This document shows, piece after piece, positions 8,917-17,867 of a stretch of DNA of 24,289 nt. The notes below the pieces were generated by a model. It was not told the DNA's origin, searched no databases, and was given only the letters and a program-made list of their open reading frames with translations. Every line of letters begins with the position of its first letter. Positions within the stretch are counted from its first letter, which is position 1. Source of the DNA: Saprospirales bacterium (GTDB lineage: Bacteria > Bacteroidota > Bacteroidia > Chitinophagales > JADIYW01); assembly GCA_016711605.1 (NCBI GenBank), contig JADJSS010000028.1, positions 1 to 24,289 on the forward strand, given 5' to 3'. A program made the position numbers and the translations under genes.

Positions 8917-10182
8917 TTATCTAACAAAAACAAAAGATTTCACAGCATTCGGATCATCTGCCTGGCGTTGTTCCAATTGAGTAGTTTGCCAGTTAATATT
9001 ACCTTTTACAGATTGTACTTCCACTTTTGCATTGGCATCATTTATTTGTAACAAATTAACTCCAACTGATATAGAAGCTTTTCCATCGTTACCGTAAGCC
9101 AACGGGTGCATATTTGTTTTCCAGTTTTTAAAAAACAAATCCGCGTCATAAACACATAAACCGGTAGAAGTGTTGTATGTAAAATCTGTTATGGCAACAT
9201 CTAGCGATAATAAATGCGGTGTTTCCATTCTTTTTCTTATTAAACCACCTTTTCCTTTTGGTAAATTAATCTCAATTTTATTTAACAACGGAATGCCAAC
9301 TGAATAACCTGAAATTCCTTGTATTTTAAGATCTTTAAATTCTTTGTCTCTTCTGAATATTTCATTCGGATCAATATCCGGTCTTGTTTTAAATGGTTTT
9401 CTCCAGGAATAATTTTGCGATAATTCCTTTTTCGTATTGTGTACACCATCATTGTAAGCAATCACCTGATAAGCAACATTTAGCTGATAGTCGAACCATT
9501 CATTATCACCTGGTGAAAAGTTCAGACATTCCGGAGAATCGCAATCTGCACCCAATTTTACAGTTAAATCAAATTCAAACTCCTCTCCGTTTATTCGTAG
9601 TTTATCAACTTCAATAAAAAAATCAGATAACTTATCGGCACTACCGGTTCCCATAATTTTGCCATTATCAGAACTGCTGCAATACATATCAAAACCATTG
9701 AGTACAATGATTCCTTTGTTATAATTTTTTAAAGCTGCCGGCCATTTTCCTTTAACTGTAATTATTTTTGTGGTGGTGGTTGCTTCTCTTCCTCTTATGG
9801 CTGTATTTACCGATGATGAAAAGAATTTAGCTTTATCTGTTTTCAGATACGTAAAATAGGATAAATAACTTAAGACATCTGCACCGCTGCCGGTTGCTCC
9901 TGAATGACTAAATACAGCTCTGATACCATTATCGTTTTCGGTAACACTTTGTATCCAATCGCCTATTCTGTTGATTCGGTGATTGTAAGTCCAGTCGTGA
10001 TAAAAACCTTGCCAGAAAACAGTTGCATTGCTAACGGAAAATGAATCCGTTGGATAACTGGTATTATTAACCAAAGGAATATCCGTTTTTCCTTTCCGTG
10101 TGTAAATTATACTGATGTTGCACCACAAAATGTAGAGCATGGACAAGAAAAGTAATATCAACAGAATGTATCTTTTTTTCAC
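8917..10182 (-). CDS. Unrecognised membrane-anchored extracytoplasmic protein (421 aa)
   Basis: I do not recognise a family. A basic start (MKKRYI) and one hydrophobic helix at about residues 5-26 give an N-terminal anchor or uncleaved signal; the rest is polar and beta-rich. Notable stretches are FWQGFYHDWTYNHRINRIGDW (about residues 56-76), FSHSGATGSGADVLSYLSYF (about 91-110), a Cys-containing patch with MYCSS and DCDSPECLNFSPGD, and VGIPLLNKIEINLPKGKGG. It is intact and sits between the CWC gene (34 bases) and the Nudix gene (15 bases), inside the riboswitch-controlled operon. Aromatic-rich N-terminal blocks and a predicted periplasmic location would suit a ligand-binding or scaffold protein of the uptake system, but this is inference from context only. 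Confidence 0.75.
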   Translation of the reverse strand: MKKRYILLILLFLSMLYILWCNISIIYTRKGKTDIPLVNNTSYPTDSFSVSNATVFWQGFYHDWTYNHRINRIGDWIQSVTENDNGIRAVFSHSGATGSGADVLSYLSYFTYLKTDKAKFFSSSVNTAIRGREATTTTKIITVKGKWPAALKNYNKGIIVLNGFDMYCSSSDNGKIMGTGSADKLSDFFIEVDKLRINGEEFEFDLTVKLGADCDSPECLNFSPGDNEWFDYQLNVAYQVIAYNDGVHNTKKELSQNYSWRKPFKTRPDIDPNEIFRRDKEFKDLKIQGISGYSVGIPLLNKIEINLPKGKGGLIRKRMETPHLLSLDVAITDFTYNTSTGLCVYDADLFFKNWKTNMHPLAYGNDGKASISVGVNLLQINDANAKVEVQSVKGNINWQTTQLEQRQADDPNAVKSFVFVR

Positions 10183-10216
10183 ATCAGCTATTTAAAACAA
10201 AAATATGAAATATTAT

Positions 10217-10432
10217 TTAACTCTGTTCTATTTCTTCACCGGCAGATGTATTCTTAAGTATTAATTTAAGTTCATTTAAACATGCTGCACATAAACAATC
10301 GTCATAATTATTGGACAGATACTCTTTCTCTCTTTCGCTTAGAATTACAGTATTACATTGACACAATAAAATATTGCCCGCTTTGCACTCAAAGGTTGAA
10401 TGACATCTCGGGCAATATTTTAATTCATGCAT
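10217..10432 (-). CDS. Cysteine-rich CWC family small protein
   Basis: A 71-residue protein with a clear metal-binding pattern: CPRC at residues 7-10, FEC, then LCQC and later DCLCAAC. The spacing 'CprC...FeC...ilCqC' matches the Cys_rich_CWC family, predicted to bind zinc. No signal peptide, so it is cytosolic. It begins 12 bases after the beta-propeller lipoprotein gene, so it is very likely co-transcribed from the cobalamin riboswitch. The biochemical role of the family is not established; a metal-handling or regulatory function in cobamide uptake is speculation. Confidence 0.85.
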   Translation of the reverse strand: MHELKYCPRCHSTFECKAGNILLCQCNTVILSEREKEYLSNNYDDCLCAACLNELKLILKNTSAGEEIEQS

Positions 10433-10443
10433 ATTAGATTCGT

Positions 10444-11544
10444 TTACTTATTAAATATAGCATTATTAGGTCCAATTCCAACCTGAATAGAATCAATCAA
10501 TGTGCCGTTAGCAGTATATCTGAAAACGTATCCGCTGGATGTAAAATTAGGAGCTTGCAAACCCCAAATCTGATTATTATAAGGTGATGCAGCTAAGCCA
10601 TAAAAATCTCTTCCTGAAATTATTGGAGTAGCAGGCAAACTTCCTGCTGTTATATCTAACGAATAGATTCTGTTACTGACACTATAATAAATTGTTCTTC
10701 CGTTATCACCTATGGCTAAATTTACTACATAGCTGGCGCTGCCTGCGTCAATCAACGTAAATCTTTTGTCAACGGTATTGGTTGCTGTATTAATTCTGAC
10801 CAATTGTGCCGGTGATAATTTATTAATGGTTGGCCAATTGGAATAATCTGACTGACCTGCACATAACACCCAAATATTATTTTGTGCATCTTTCACTATT
10901 TTAGTTGGAATATCGCCGACATTAATAGTGGATGTGACTAAATCGGTAGAAGCATTTATAATAGAAACCGTGCTGTCCACATCAAAGCCACCACTGTTGC
11001 AAACATACACATTGTTGCCGTTCATTGCCATTTGCTCAGGACCTTTACCTACGTTTATACTTTTAATGATGGTATTAGTATTTAAATCTATTACTTCCAC
11101 TTCGCCGGCATAGTTACCGTTCGTGACGTATGCTTTTGTTTCAGTAATACCAAGTGCATAACGAACATAGCTGGTGTTTTGTGTTGCTGTGGTGTCAACT
11201 ATGGTTGCAATACGTTTAAACGTTCGAGCATCGACTATTTCAATTTTAAAAGAATTGTTTACGCAAATAATTCCTTTATTACCAACTTTTGTATATGACT
11301 GTAAAACATCACCCAAACTACTACCGGCATTTGCATTTTCATAAATATAATTGGAAACGACACCATTTCTGTCAATGTAAGAAACGGAACCATTGCTGCT
11401 TCCATAATTACCTTCGTTAACTACTATTGCAGCACCTGTTTCTGCATAGGTGCCTAACGTATTGTCTGATTCTTCTTTTTTGCAGGAAAGCACACTCAGG
11501 CAAACCAGCATAACTACGGTGAATTTCATTGTCAATTTTTTCAT
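10444..11544 (-). CDS. YncE/DUF5074-like beta-propeller surface lipoprotein, BtuG-like
   Basis: A 366-residue lipoprotein. The signal MKKLTMKFTVVMLVCLSVLSC has a lipobox ending at Cys21, followed by KKEESD, the charged stretch expected of a Bacteroidota surface-export signal. The body repeats blade-like units: AYVTNGNYAGEVEVIDLNTN then VYVCNSGG...VSIINASTD, with NVGKGPEQMAMNG and NVGDIPTKIVKDA at equivalent places, as in YVTN/YncE beta-propellers. In Bacteroides, BtuG proteins of this kind capture vitamin B12 at the cell surface with BtuB. Here the start codon overlaps the TonB receptor's stop (ATGA at 11541-11544) and a cobalamin riboswitch lies upstream, so BtuG function is a strong inference. 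I leave the symbol blank because sequence identity to BtuG was not measured. Confidence 0.88.
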   Translation of the reverse strand: MKKLTMKFTVVMLVCLSVLSCKKEESDNTLGTYAETGAAIVVNEGNYGSSNGSVSYIDRNGVVSNYIYENANAGSSLGDVLQSYTKVGNKGIICVNNSFKIEIVDARTFKRIATIVDTTATQNTSYVRYALGITETKAYVTNGNYAGEVEVIDLNTNTIIKSINVGKGPEQMAMNGNNVYVCNSGGFDVDSTVSIINASTDLVTSTINVGDIPTKIVKDAQNNIWVLCAGQSDYSNWPTINKLSPAQLVRINTATNTVDKRFTLIDAGSASYVVNLAIGDNGRTIYYSVSNRIYSLDITAGSLPATPIISGRDFYGLAASPYNNQIWGLQAPNFTSSGYVFRYTANGTLIDSIQVGIGPNNAIFNK

Positions 11545-13468
11545 TTTAATTTTGATTTATAGTTAATTAGTAATGTTATATTATAGTTGCGAAGCGGTTG
11601 TGCATAGCTGCGCAAACTTTCATATTTTGTATTAAACAGGTTATTAATTTTGAATCCAAACTCTGCATTTGCTTTTTTGAAATTTCCTTTAAATGCGATA
11701 AATAAATCAACCAGACTGTAAGGCTTCAACTGAAATACCTTTATGTTTTCATCATCCGTAAACCGTTGACCAACGTACAGGTAATTTAATCCTATATTGA
11801 AATATTTATCTTCAAAAATAAAGTATGATTTTATGGTGTGCTGTGGTTTATATCGGATAAAATTGCCGTTTAGACTTCTGTTCGTTTCATCGTTTACAAT
11901 GGTAGAATGATTATAGTTATAGTTTATTGAAAATTTAAATGCATTCGTTTTATTCCATAGTATTGTATTTTCAATTTTTGATTCTAATCCGTAATGCCTG
12001 GTTTTCTTGATATTTTGTGGTGAGTATAAACCGGAAACAATTGGCGACCAAACAATATTGTTATTGATGATGGAATAATAAACTGCATTACTAATAATCA
12101 ACTGGTACCGAGCTGATTTTTTAATTGGCTTTAGTATCAGATTGTATTCGACAGTAAATCCGTTTTCAGGTTTTAAATTTTTATTTCCACCAGGTTGCCA
12201 GTATAAATCATTAAAATCAGCTAGTCTGAATTTATCTGCATAACTTATCGAAGTAGAAACAAATCCTTTTTTATCATTAAAAGAAATATTCAGTCCGAAT
12301 TGCGGTCGGATATAGCCTGCTTTGAGAATTTCCTGTCTTACAGAAGCATTAAAAACAATATTTTAAGTGTGTATTTTGCGCCTGCAAATGCAGCACCACG
12401 ATGTCGAATAATTTTATTTTTATATTCTTCCACTTTTGCTATTTCGACATTATAATCCATACCAGCATCCAATACTATCTGATGTTTGAAGAAATGTCTA
12501 TAGTTGGCACTATTTTGTGATTGGTGCGTATAATAAGGTGCATAAATTTTATTTATACTATCATGGTACAGCATATAATCATAAACATATCCGCTTCGAA
12601 TATAAAATTGTGATTGCGTAAATATTTTTTGATATTTCACAAAACTTTTACTGGAAAAATCATCCTGAAACTTATTGCTTTTTCCGTAAGAACCCATATT
12701 TGCCGGTATATTGTGGTTTTTCTGCAAGGTGAAATTTCCGATATCCAGTAATTGATTTTTTTTGAATTTTACATTCAACTGATTTACTGTTGCCCATTGT
12801 TTGGTTTCATTATTTTCATTTAAAACCAACGGATGATCAAATTTATATTTATCATAAAATGGGAAATTATTTTTCATTGTTTGATAAAATGAAGAGGAAG
12901 AAAACTGGATTTTTTCGTTTCCAACATTAACAGACAAATTGGTTCTGAAATTTTTAAAAGATGAAAAATCCTGACGAATACCGACTTCAATTTTCTTATT
13001 AAAAACCGGCGTATTATTTAATAAAACTGCACCACCAAAATTTCCGCTTCCTAAAACTGCGCTCGATGCATCTGTAACAATCTGGATGGAAGTGGCTGCA
13101 TTTACCGGAATCAACGAAATATCCATAGTGCCTAATGTCAAAGAATTGATTCGCATTCCGTTCCAAAAAACGGAAGTCTGATCATCCGCCGTTCCACGCA
13201 AACTTATGGTAGCAATTCCGCCAACACCGTAACTGTTGATCTGAACCGGTGTAAAATTTTGCAACACATCTGCAATTGAATTTTGACCGTAATAATGCAG
13301 CTGAAAACTATCTATTTTATAATTATAGTTAGATGCGGAATAAAAATTTTCTCTTGAAGATTGAATCAACACTTCAGGAATAGGTATAGTGTCTGCAAAT
13401 ATTGGACTTGCAAATTCTATTTGAACAAAAACAAATAGCAAAATAAAATGTAGCTTAAGCTTTTTCAT
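11541..13468 (-). CDS. btuB: TonB-dependent cobalamin receptor (BtuB-like), one frameshift
   Basis: An outer-membrane receptor of about 642 residues. A signal peptide (MKKLKLHFILLFVFVQIEFASPIFA) precedes a TonB-box-like PEVLIQSS and a plug domain: SIADVLQNFTPVQINSYGVG, ISLRGTADDQTSVFWNGMRI and SSAVLGSGNFGGAVLL. Then come beta-barrel strands; the last part has FGFKINNLFNTKYE, the typical barrel closing region. One base is missing from an A run at about 12362: frame one ends KILFLMLL, and restoring an A gives KNIVFNASVRQEILKAG, so the gene is otherwise whole. The substrate is assigned from the cobalamin riboswitch directly upstream and the BtuG-like partner downstream. Nothing in the barrel sequence alone proves B12 specificity. 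Confidence 0.88.
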
Positions 13469-13472
13469 ACTA

Positions 13473-13517
13473 CCTGAAATGTTTCCTCAGAACATTTTTA
13501 AGTGAATTGAATTCAGG
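13473..13517 (-). promoter_or_regulatory. Putative expression platform of the riboswitch
   Basis: Between the riboswitch and the btuB start are two competing pairings. A perfect 7-bp hairpin occupies 13477-13497 (stem AAATGTT/AACATTT, 7-base loop), ending about 8 bases before the ATG. Alternatively TTCAGG just upstream of the start (minus strand, 13478-13473) can pair with CCTGAA at the riboswitch 3' edge (13517-13512). There is no T run, so control of translation initiation is more likely than a terminator. This is inferred from base pairing only. Confidence 0.4.
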
Positions 13518-13706
13518 CAGGTCTTCTGACTTACACTTTACTGAAACCTTCCCGTTTCGAAACTATCGAAATAGTGGTTGTAGAATTCAGTACCAATATA
13601 ACTCCTGAAACAAGTTCAGGAAGACATTGGTGTGCTTACAGCAACTGGGATTGTTCAGGTCTTTCACCTGATTCCCTTTTAATTCCGGTAATGAAACCGA
13701 AAACCA
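13512..13706 (-). promoter_or_regulatory. Cobalamin riboswitch
   Basis: Read on the minus strand, the conserved core appears in order. AAAAGGGAATCAGGTGAAAG at about 13682-13663 is followed by the paired CCTGAA, then CCCAGTTGCTGTAAGC, the signature of the adenosylcobalamin-binding core. A variable arm follows, then CCACT, GGGAAGG, and finally the B12 box GTCAGAAGACCTGCC at the 3' end (plus-strand GGCAGGTCTTCTGACTT, 13516-13532). The variable arm contains a CCTGAACTTGTTTCAGG hairpin. It ends about 43 bases before the btuB start codon. In known systems, binding of a cobamide cofactor lowers expression, so the whole downstream uptake operon should be induced when B12 is scarce. Confidence 0.96.
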
Positions 13707-13716
13707 AAATTCACAA

Positions 13717-13724
13717 CAAAGATA
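13717..13724 (-). promoter_or_regulatory. -7 promoter box for the riboswitch transcript
   Basis: TATCTTTG on the minus strand matches TAnnTTTG exactly, placing the transcription start near 13710, just before the riboswitch 5' end. No good TTG/TTTG -33 element lies at 19-23 bases; the nearest TTG is 25 bases upstream, so the promoter may be weak or this element may be coincidental. Confidence 0.5.
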
Positions 13725-13776
13725 GTTTTTATTTTATAACTTTAAAATTCAATTTCTCAACATTTCAAAAATAAAA

Positions 13777-14638
13777 ATGAAAGGTAAAATAATATCCTGT
13801 TTTCTGTTGCTTTCACTTTGCGGCGCTATTTCTGATACTTTTGCTCAATTACAACCAACAACATATAACGAAGAACAACAACAGCTGAACGGTCTGTTAG
13901 CTGTTCCCAAATCACCTTAAAAAAGAAAAAAATGGTGTTTTGATATTACCGGCCTGGATGGGAATTGACAAACATGCCAGTGAATCTGCGGAACAATTGG
14001 CAAAACTGGGTTATTACACCTTTGTCGCTGATATTTACGGAGAAGGAAATGTGCCCAAAAATACGGCTGAAGCAGGAAAACAAGCCGGTTATTATAAATC
14101 TCATGTTGATGAATATCGTAAACGCATACAACTGGCTTTAGATCAATTAGTAAAAGCCGGTGCTAATCCTGATAAGATTGCCGTCATTGGCTATTGCTTT
14201 GGCGGAACCGGTGCATTAGAAGCCGCAAGAGCGAATATGAATGTGAAAGGTGTGGTGTCGTTTCACGGTGGTTTAGCCAGAGATACTACAAAGACTACAT
14301 CTTCAATTTTACCCAAAGTTTTGGTTTGTCATGGTGCAGATGATTTTTTTATTCCACAAGATGAGATAATTTCATTTCAACAGGAAATGCGCACAAGTAA
14401 AGCCGACTGGCAAATGAATTATTACGCCAATGCAGTACATTCTTTCACTGATCCAACAGCCGGAAATGACCCAACAAAAGGCGTTGCTTATAATGAGAAA
14501 GCAGCAAAACGATCCTGGAAAGCGATGCTGGATTTTTTTGATGAGCTATTTATAAATAGCCTATTTACATCCAATGCTTTTTTTATCTATTATCAACCAA
14601 CAACCCACCAGGGCCAGAAACCTTTAGAAAGGATTTAG
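13777..14638 (+). CDS. Exported dienelactone hydrolase family protein, frameshifted
   Basis: An alpha/beta hydrolase of about 265-285 residues. The ATG at 13777 opens a signal peptide (MKGKIISCFLLLSLCGAISD TFAQ region), so the enzyme is probably periplasmic. After a break in an A run at about 13918-13930 the body continues NGVLILPAWMGID...ADIYGEG. The catalytic triad is visible: Cys in GYCFGG, Asp in GADDFF, His in NAVHSFTD. This Cys-type nucleophile is characteristic of dienelactone hydrolases, although many family members act on other esters or lactones. The open frame runs to 14638, but its last 30 residues are not family-like. A one-base correction in the T run at about 14548 would end the protein near 14560 as FFDELFYK. 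It is divergent from the B12 operon. Confidence 0.88.
14545..14560. repeat. 16-bp perfect palindrome
   Basis: GCTATTTATAAATAGC is its own reverse complement. It sits where the dienelactone hydrolase reading frame should end, so it may be the last codons, a small 3' structure, or chance in AT-rich DNA. Confidence 0.6.
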
Positions 14639-14646
14639 GACAACTT

Positions 14647-14678
14647 TTCGGAAGATTATACCCACAATAAGTTCCGAA
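14647..14678. terminator. Possible hairpin between convergent genes
   Basis: TTCGGAA at 14647-14653 and TTCCGAA at 14672-14678 form a 7-bp stem around an 18-base loop, between the plus-strand hydrolase and the minus-strand transporter that end facing each other. No T run follows on either strand, so a terminator role is weakly supported. Confidence 0.25.
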
Positions 14679-14751
14679 GAATTTAGAACTATTATGATTT
14701 AAATTTAGGAACTGACCTTATTTATTAAATCGATTGTAAGATAGTAATTTA

Positions 14752-15550
14752 CTAATCTTTTATGGCGGCCTTCTTCATTTCAGTTGCCAGTTTATGTCCC
14801 AGATACTTTTCAATCCAGTTATGAATGATGTAAATGACAGGTGTAAGCAATACCGCCATGATAAACTTATAAATATAATTTCCAATACAAATGGACATCA
14901 CCACATTAAACGCCCAGGCTTTTCCATTGGCATCACTGATGTATTTGGGATACAGATAAAAGGCGATGAACAATACTACAAAACTGTCTATCAACTGAGA
15001 AACGATAGTAGAACCGGTACTTCTGAGCCAGATGTATTTTTCACCACTCCATTTTTTTGATTCGGTGAAATACCACCACATCCACCACCTGTCCGATTAG
15101 AAACGCCACCAAAGAACCTAAGATAATGGCAATTCCCTGACCGAAAATCTGACCGTACGCAGCCTGCATATCCGGAATACCCTGATCCGTTTTTGATCCT
15201 GGCCACCAGCCCGCCGGCACCAATTTGATGGCTAAATAATACATGGCAAAGGCATAGGCCAGCAAACCAACCGTGAGATAAGATAAAAAACGTACCCCTT
15301 TTTCACCATAATATTCATTGATGATGTCGGTCATGATAAACACCACCGGCCACAATAAAACACCCGCTGTCAGGTTAAACGAAAACTCATTTCCAAACAA
15401 CGGAATTTTAAACGGCTCAATACCGAGCGTACTTTCCAGCGAAAATATTTTTACACCAATCACTTCAGCTATAAAAGCATTTGCAATAAAAAATCCTCCT
15501 AGAAAAATAAACAACTTGGTGGATTTATCTTTGATGATGTTTGTGATCAT
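14752..15550 (-). CDS. yhhQ: Queuosine precursor transporter (YhhQ/DUF165), one frameshift
   Basis: An inner-membrane protein of about 265 residues with around six membrane segments. Family landmarks are the N-terminal FFIANAFIAEVIGVKIFSL, FIMTDIINEYYGEKGVRF (the conserved D.iNE.yG), GQVVDVVVFHRIK, and, after the break, IVSQLIDSFVVLFIAF and GNYIYKFIMAVLLTPVIY. The first frame stops as KKMEW at about 15041. The same DNA in the next frame reads KKWSGEKYIWLRSTGST, so an A run of seven is miscounted. Homologues import 7-cyano-7-deazaguanine/preQ0-type precursors for tRNA queuosine. It starts 33 bases after the solute-binding lipoprotein gene, suggesting one operon, although the functions have no obvious link. 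Confidence 0.9.
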
Positions 15551-15582
15551 GGTATTCGATTAAATTGAAAAAATGCATACAA

Positions 15583-17196
15583 TTACTCGAGTGTAACACC
15601 TTTCAGTATCACTAAGTTCATCGCATTGTTTGGCAATCCTTTTACATTCTTGTGTGTAAATCTCGTCACCTCATCATAAAACAAAGGAACTACCGGCGCT
15701 TCATCAATAATCAGTTGCTCCATTTTATGATATAAATCGCATGTTCTGGCGGCATTGGTTTCCTTCATGGCCGCTTCATATAACTTATCGTATGCTTCAT
15801 TTTTGAAGAAGGTGTAATTTGGTGGCGCACCATTTTTGCTGTAAAATAAAGTCAGGTAATTCTCCCCATCCGGGTAATCGCCAATCCAGGATGCACGGAA
15901 AAACTCCACTTCATTTTTACGCATGGCTTCGCGTAAGAAAGTTGCCGGCGTGTTTTCTATTTTGCAAATAATACCAATATTTGCCAATTCATTGGCGATA
16001 TTCGTAATCAAATCACTATACGTTGGATTGGAATAAATTTTTATTTCACCGATTCCTTTTCCATTGGGAAAGCCCGCTTCTATTAGTAATTTCTTTGCTT
16101 TCTCCACATCATAGGTATACCTTTCACCGCATTTTCATCAAAGCAAGGAACGCCTTTCGGAATCATCCCGCTTTCTGCAGAAGCGCCAATGCCGTTTCTC
16201 AAATAAGCAATCATTTTTTTCTGTCAATTGCGTAATTGATGGCTTGTCGAACTTTCTTATTTTTCAAGGCTTCACAAGGTTGTTTTGCCATTGAAATACC
16301 TAAATATTCTGTATTCAGATAAGGCATCTTTTCAAAATTGATTTTATTTTTCCATTCAGGATTTAATTCACCTGTCCGTGTCAATAATTTATCTTTATAA
16401 GAAATATCCAAACCTGTCATAAAATCCAGTTTTCCTTGCGAAAACTGCAAAAACTCTGAGCCTTTATCAGCCGTAAAACTAATGCGAACACCTTTTAAAT
16501 AAGGCAATCTTTCACCTGCAGTATCACTTTCAAAATAGTTTTCATTTTTTGTCAGAACCAGGACATTACTTTCTTCCCAGCGCACCAATTTAAACGGACC
16601 TGTTCCCACCGGATGTGAGCGGAAATCTTTTCCATAAAAATCCACTATTTCTTTGGGTACAACGGAACAGTATTGCAAGGTCAGCATACCCAACATCGGA
16701 TGAAACGGTGTTTTCAGGTTAATTCTGAATGTGGAATCGTTGACTGCTTCAAACGGATTCTTTTTATCCACCTTATCATTAAACAACCATCCTCCTGTTG
16801 AAGCCACCGTAGAATCAATTAAACGATTAAATGAATAAACAAAATCCTGTGCTACCACTTTCCGCCCTTTCCATTTGGAAATTTTTCATGGTCGTGAAAA
16901 AAACATCTTTTCTTAAATAAAAATCATAATGAAAAGCATCCTCACTGATTTTCCAGCTTTTTGCAATACAAGGCCGCACTTCCAATTTTTCATTGATTTG
17001 TACCAGTCCGTTAAAAATCTGGTTATCGCACCACATGGTTGCCTGATCTTTTGAAAACGCCGGATCCAGCGAAGTTAAACCCGCTGAAATATTCATATGA
17101 AAAACTTCCCTTTTATTTTGTCACCTGATTATTACATCTTAAAGCAAGACCAACACAACAGGAATCAATAAAAAAAAGTATCTTTATACGTTTCAT
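15583..17196 (-). CDS. Extracellular solute-binding lipoprotein, family 5 (oligopeptide type), frameshifted
   Basis: About 535 residues when bridged. The ATG at 17194-17196 opens MKRIKILFF and a hydrophobic stretch, and a Cys followed by NNQVTK gives a lipoprotein signal, interrupted by indels. The mature part starts FHMNISAGLTSLDPAFSKDQ, typical of DppA/OppA-like proteins, then NGLVQINEKLEVRPCIAKSW, VGTGPFKLVRWEESNVLVL, KKVRQAINYAIDR, AKKLLIEAGFPNGKG and APVVPLFYDEVTRF. Breaks are near 17100, 16850, 16205 and 16105. The protein would bind peptides or another oligomeric solute for an ABC permease, but no permease or ATPase genes are in the window. It starts 8 bases after the FMN reductase gene. 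Confidence 0.87.
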
Positions 17197-17204
17197 ATTT
17201 GACC

Positions 17205-17730
17205 TTAAAATTCCATGAATAAATCTATTTGTGTTTCAATAAGTTTTATCATTTCCGGATTGGTGAGTTTGCCGCTTTCATCCAGCATCAAATGTACCTG
17301 TGAGATTGGAATTTTCAGGTGCAGCACATTCATCTTCATATGATTAAAGATATTGGTCAGATGCTCCATACCGCGTAAATTACCTGCTCTGCCTTCGGCC
17401 ACACCCGTCAGACAAGCTTTCTTGTTATGGAAGCATTTTTTGACATCAGATGCATCAATAAACCCTTTAAACATGCCGGGAAAACTGCCGTTATATTCCG
17501 GAATGATGAACATATATTTGGAGGTAGGTCCTAAAATATGTTCTTCTATACTTGCCAGTTGAGGATGTTTCGGATTGTGAAAGGTTTTATTGAAAAATGG
17601 ATTCATCTACATTTTCCAGTGTAAAAAACTGATGCGGAATGTTTTTCTTTCCTAATAATTCATCGTAAAAATTAGCAATCTTTCTGGAGTTACTGTCAGC
17701 ACGGGCAGTTCCGTGAAAAATAGTTAGCAT
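17205..17730 (-). CDS. NADPH-dependent FMN reductase family protein, one frameshift
   Basis: A flavodoxin-fold oxidoreductase of about 175 residues. The ATG at 17728-17730 gives MLTIFHGTARADSNSRKIANF, where GTARADSNSRK is the FMN-phosphate loop. After one indel near 17600 (DESIFQ* becomes FNKTFHNPKHPQ) the flavin-binding PEYNGSFPGMFKGFID block and TGVAEGRAGNLRGMEHL follow, in the order seen in quinone/azo/chromate reductases of this family. It is probably cytosolic. It is the first gene of a minus-strand cluster with the solute-binding protein and the YhhQ transporter. The start codon's first base lies in the 3' strand of the long inverted repeat described for 17730-17839. Confidence 0.88.
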
Positions 17731-17839
17731 AGTATCGTTATTTGCATAAAAATAGAATCAATCAAGTGGATATATTTTGTTTTTTATCCACAGAACGTGA
17801 CTTTTAGGCAAACCATACAGCATGCCTATAACGATACTA
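17730..17839 (-). promoter_or_regulatory. Candidate structured leader RNA (three-way junction)
   Basis: A perfect 12-bp inverted repeat brackets this gap: TAGTATCGTTAT at 17730-17741 and ATAACGATACTA at 17828-17839. Inside it are a 5-6 bp hairpin (TAGGCA 17805-17810 / TGCCTA 17823-17828) and a 7-bp hairpin (GTGGATA 17766-17772 / TATCCAC 17785-17791). As RNA from the minus strand this would be a three-way junction whose closing stem covers the bases immediately before, and the A of, the FMN reductase ATG. No known riboswitch class was recognised. Alternatives are a small non-autonomous transposon with terminal inverted repeats, or a DNA-binding site. Confidence 0.4.
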
Positions 17840-17867
17840 AAAATAGGTGCAAAGAATTTCTCGTAAA

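Noticed and set aside
13574..13774. A plus-strand open frame of 66 codons
   Set aside because: It lies entirely across the minus-strand cobalamin riboswitch and its promoter; the conserved RNA core explains the sequence.
15551..15582. A preQ1 riboswitch was considered before the YhhQ transporter gene
   Set aside because: The gap to the upstream gene is only about 32 bases and shows no preQ1 aptamer pattern.
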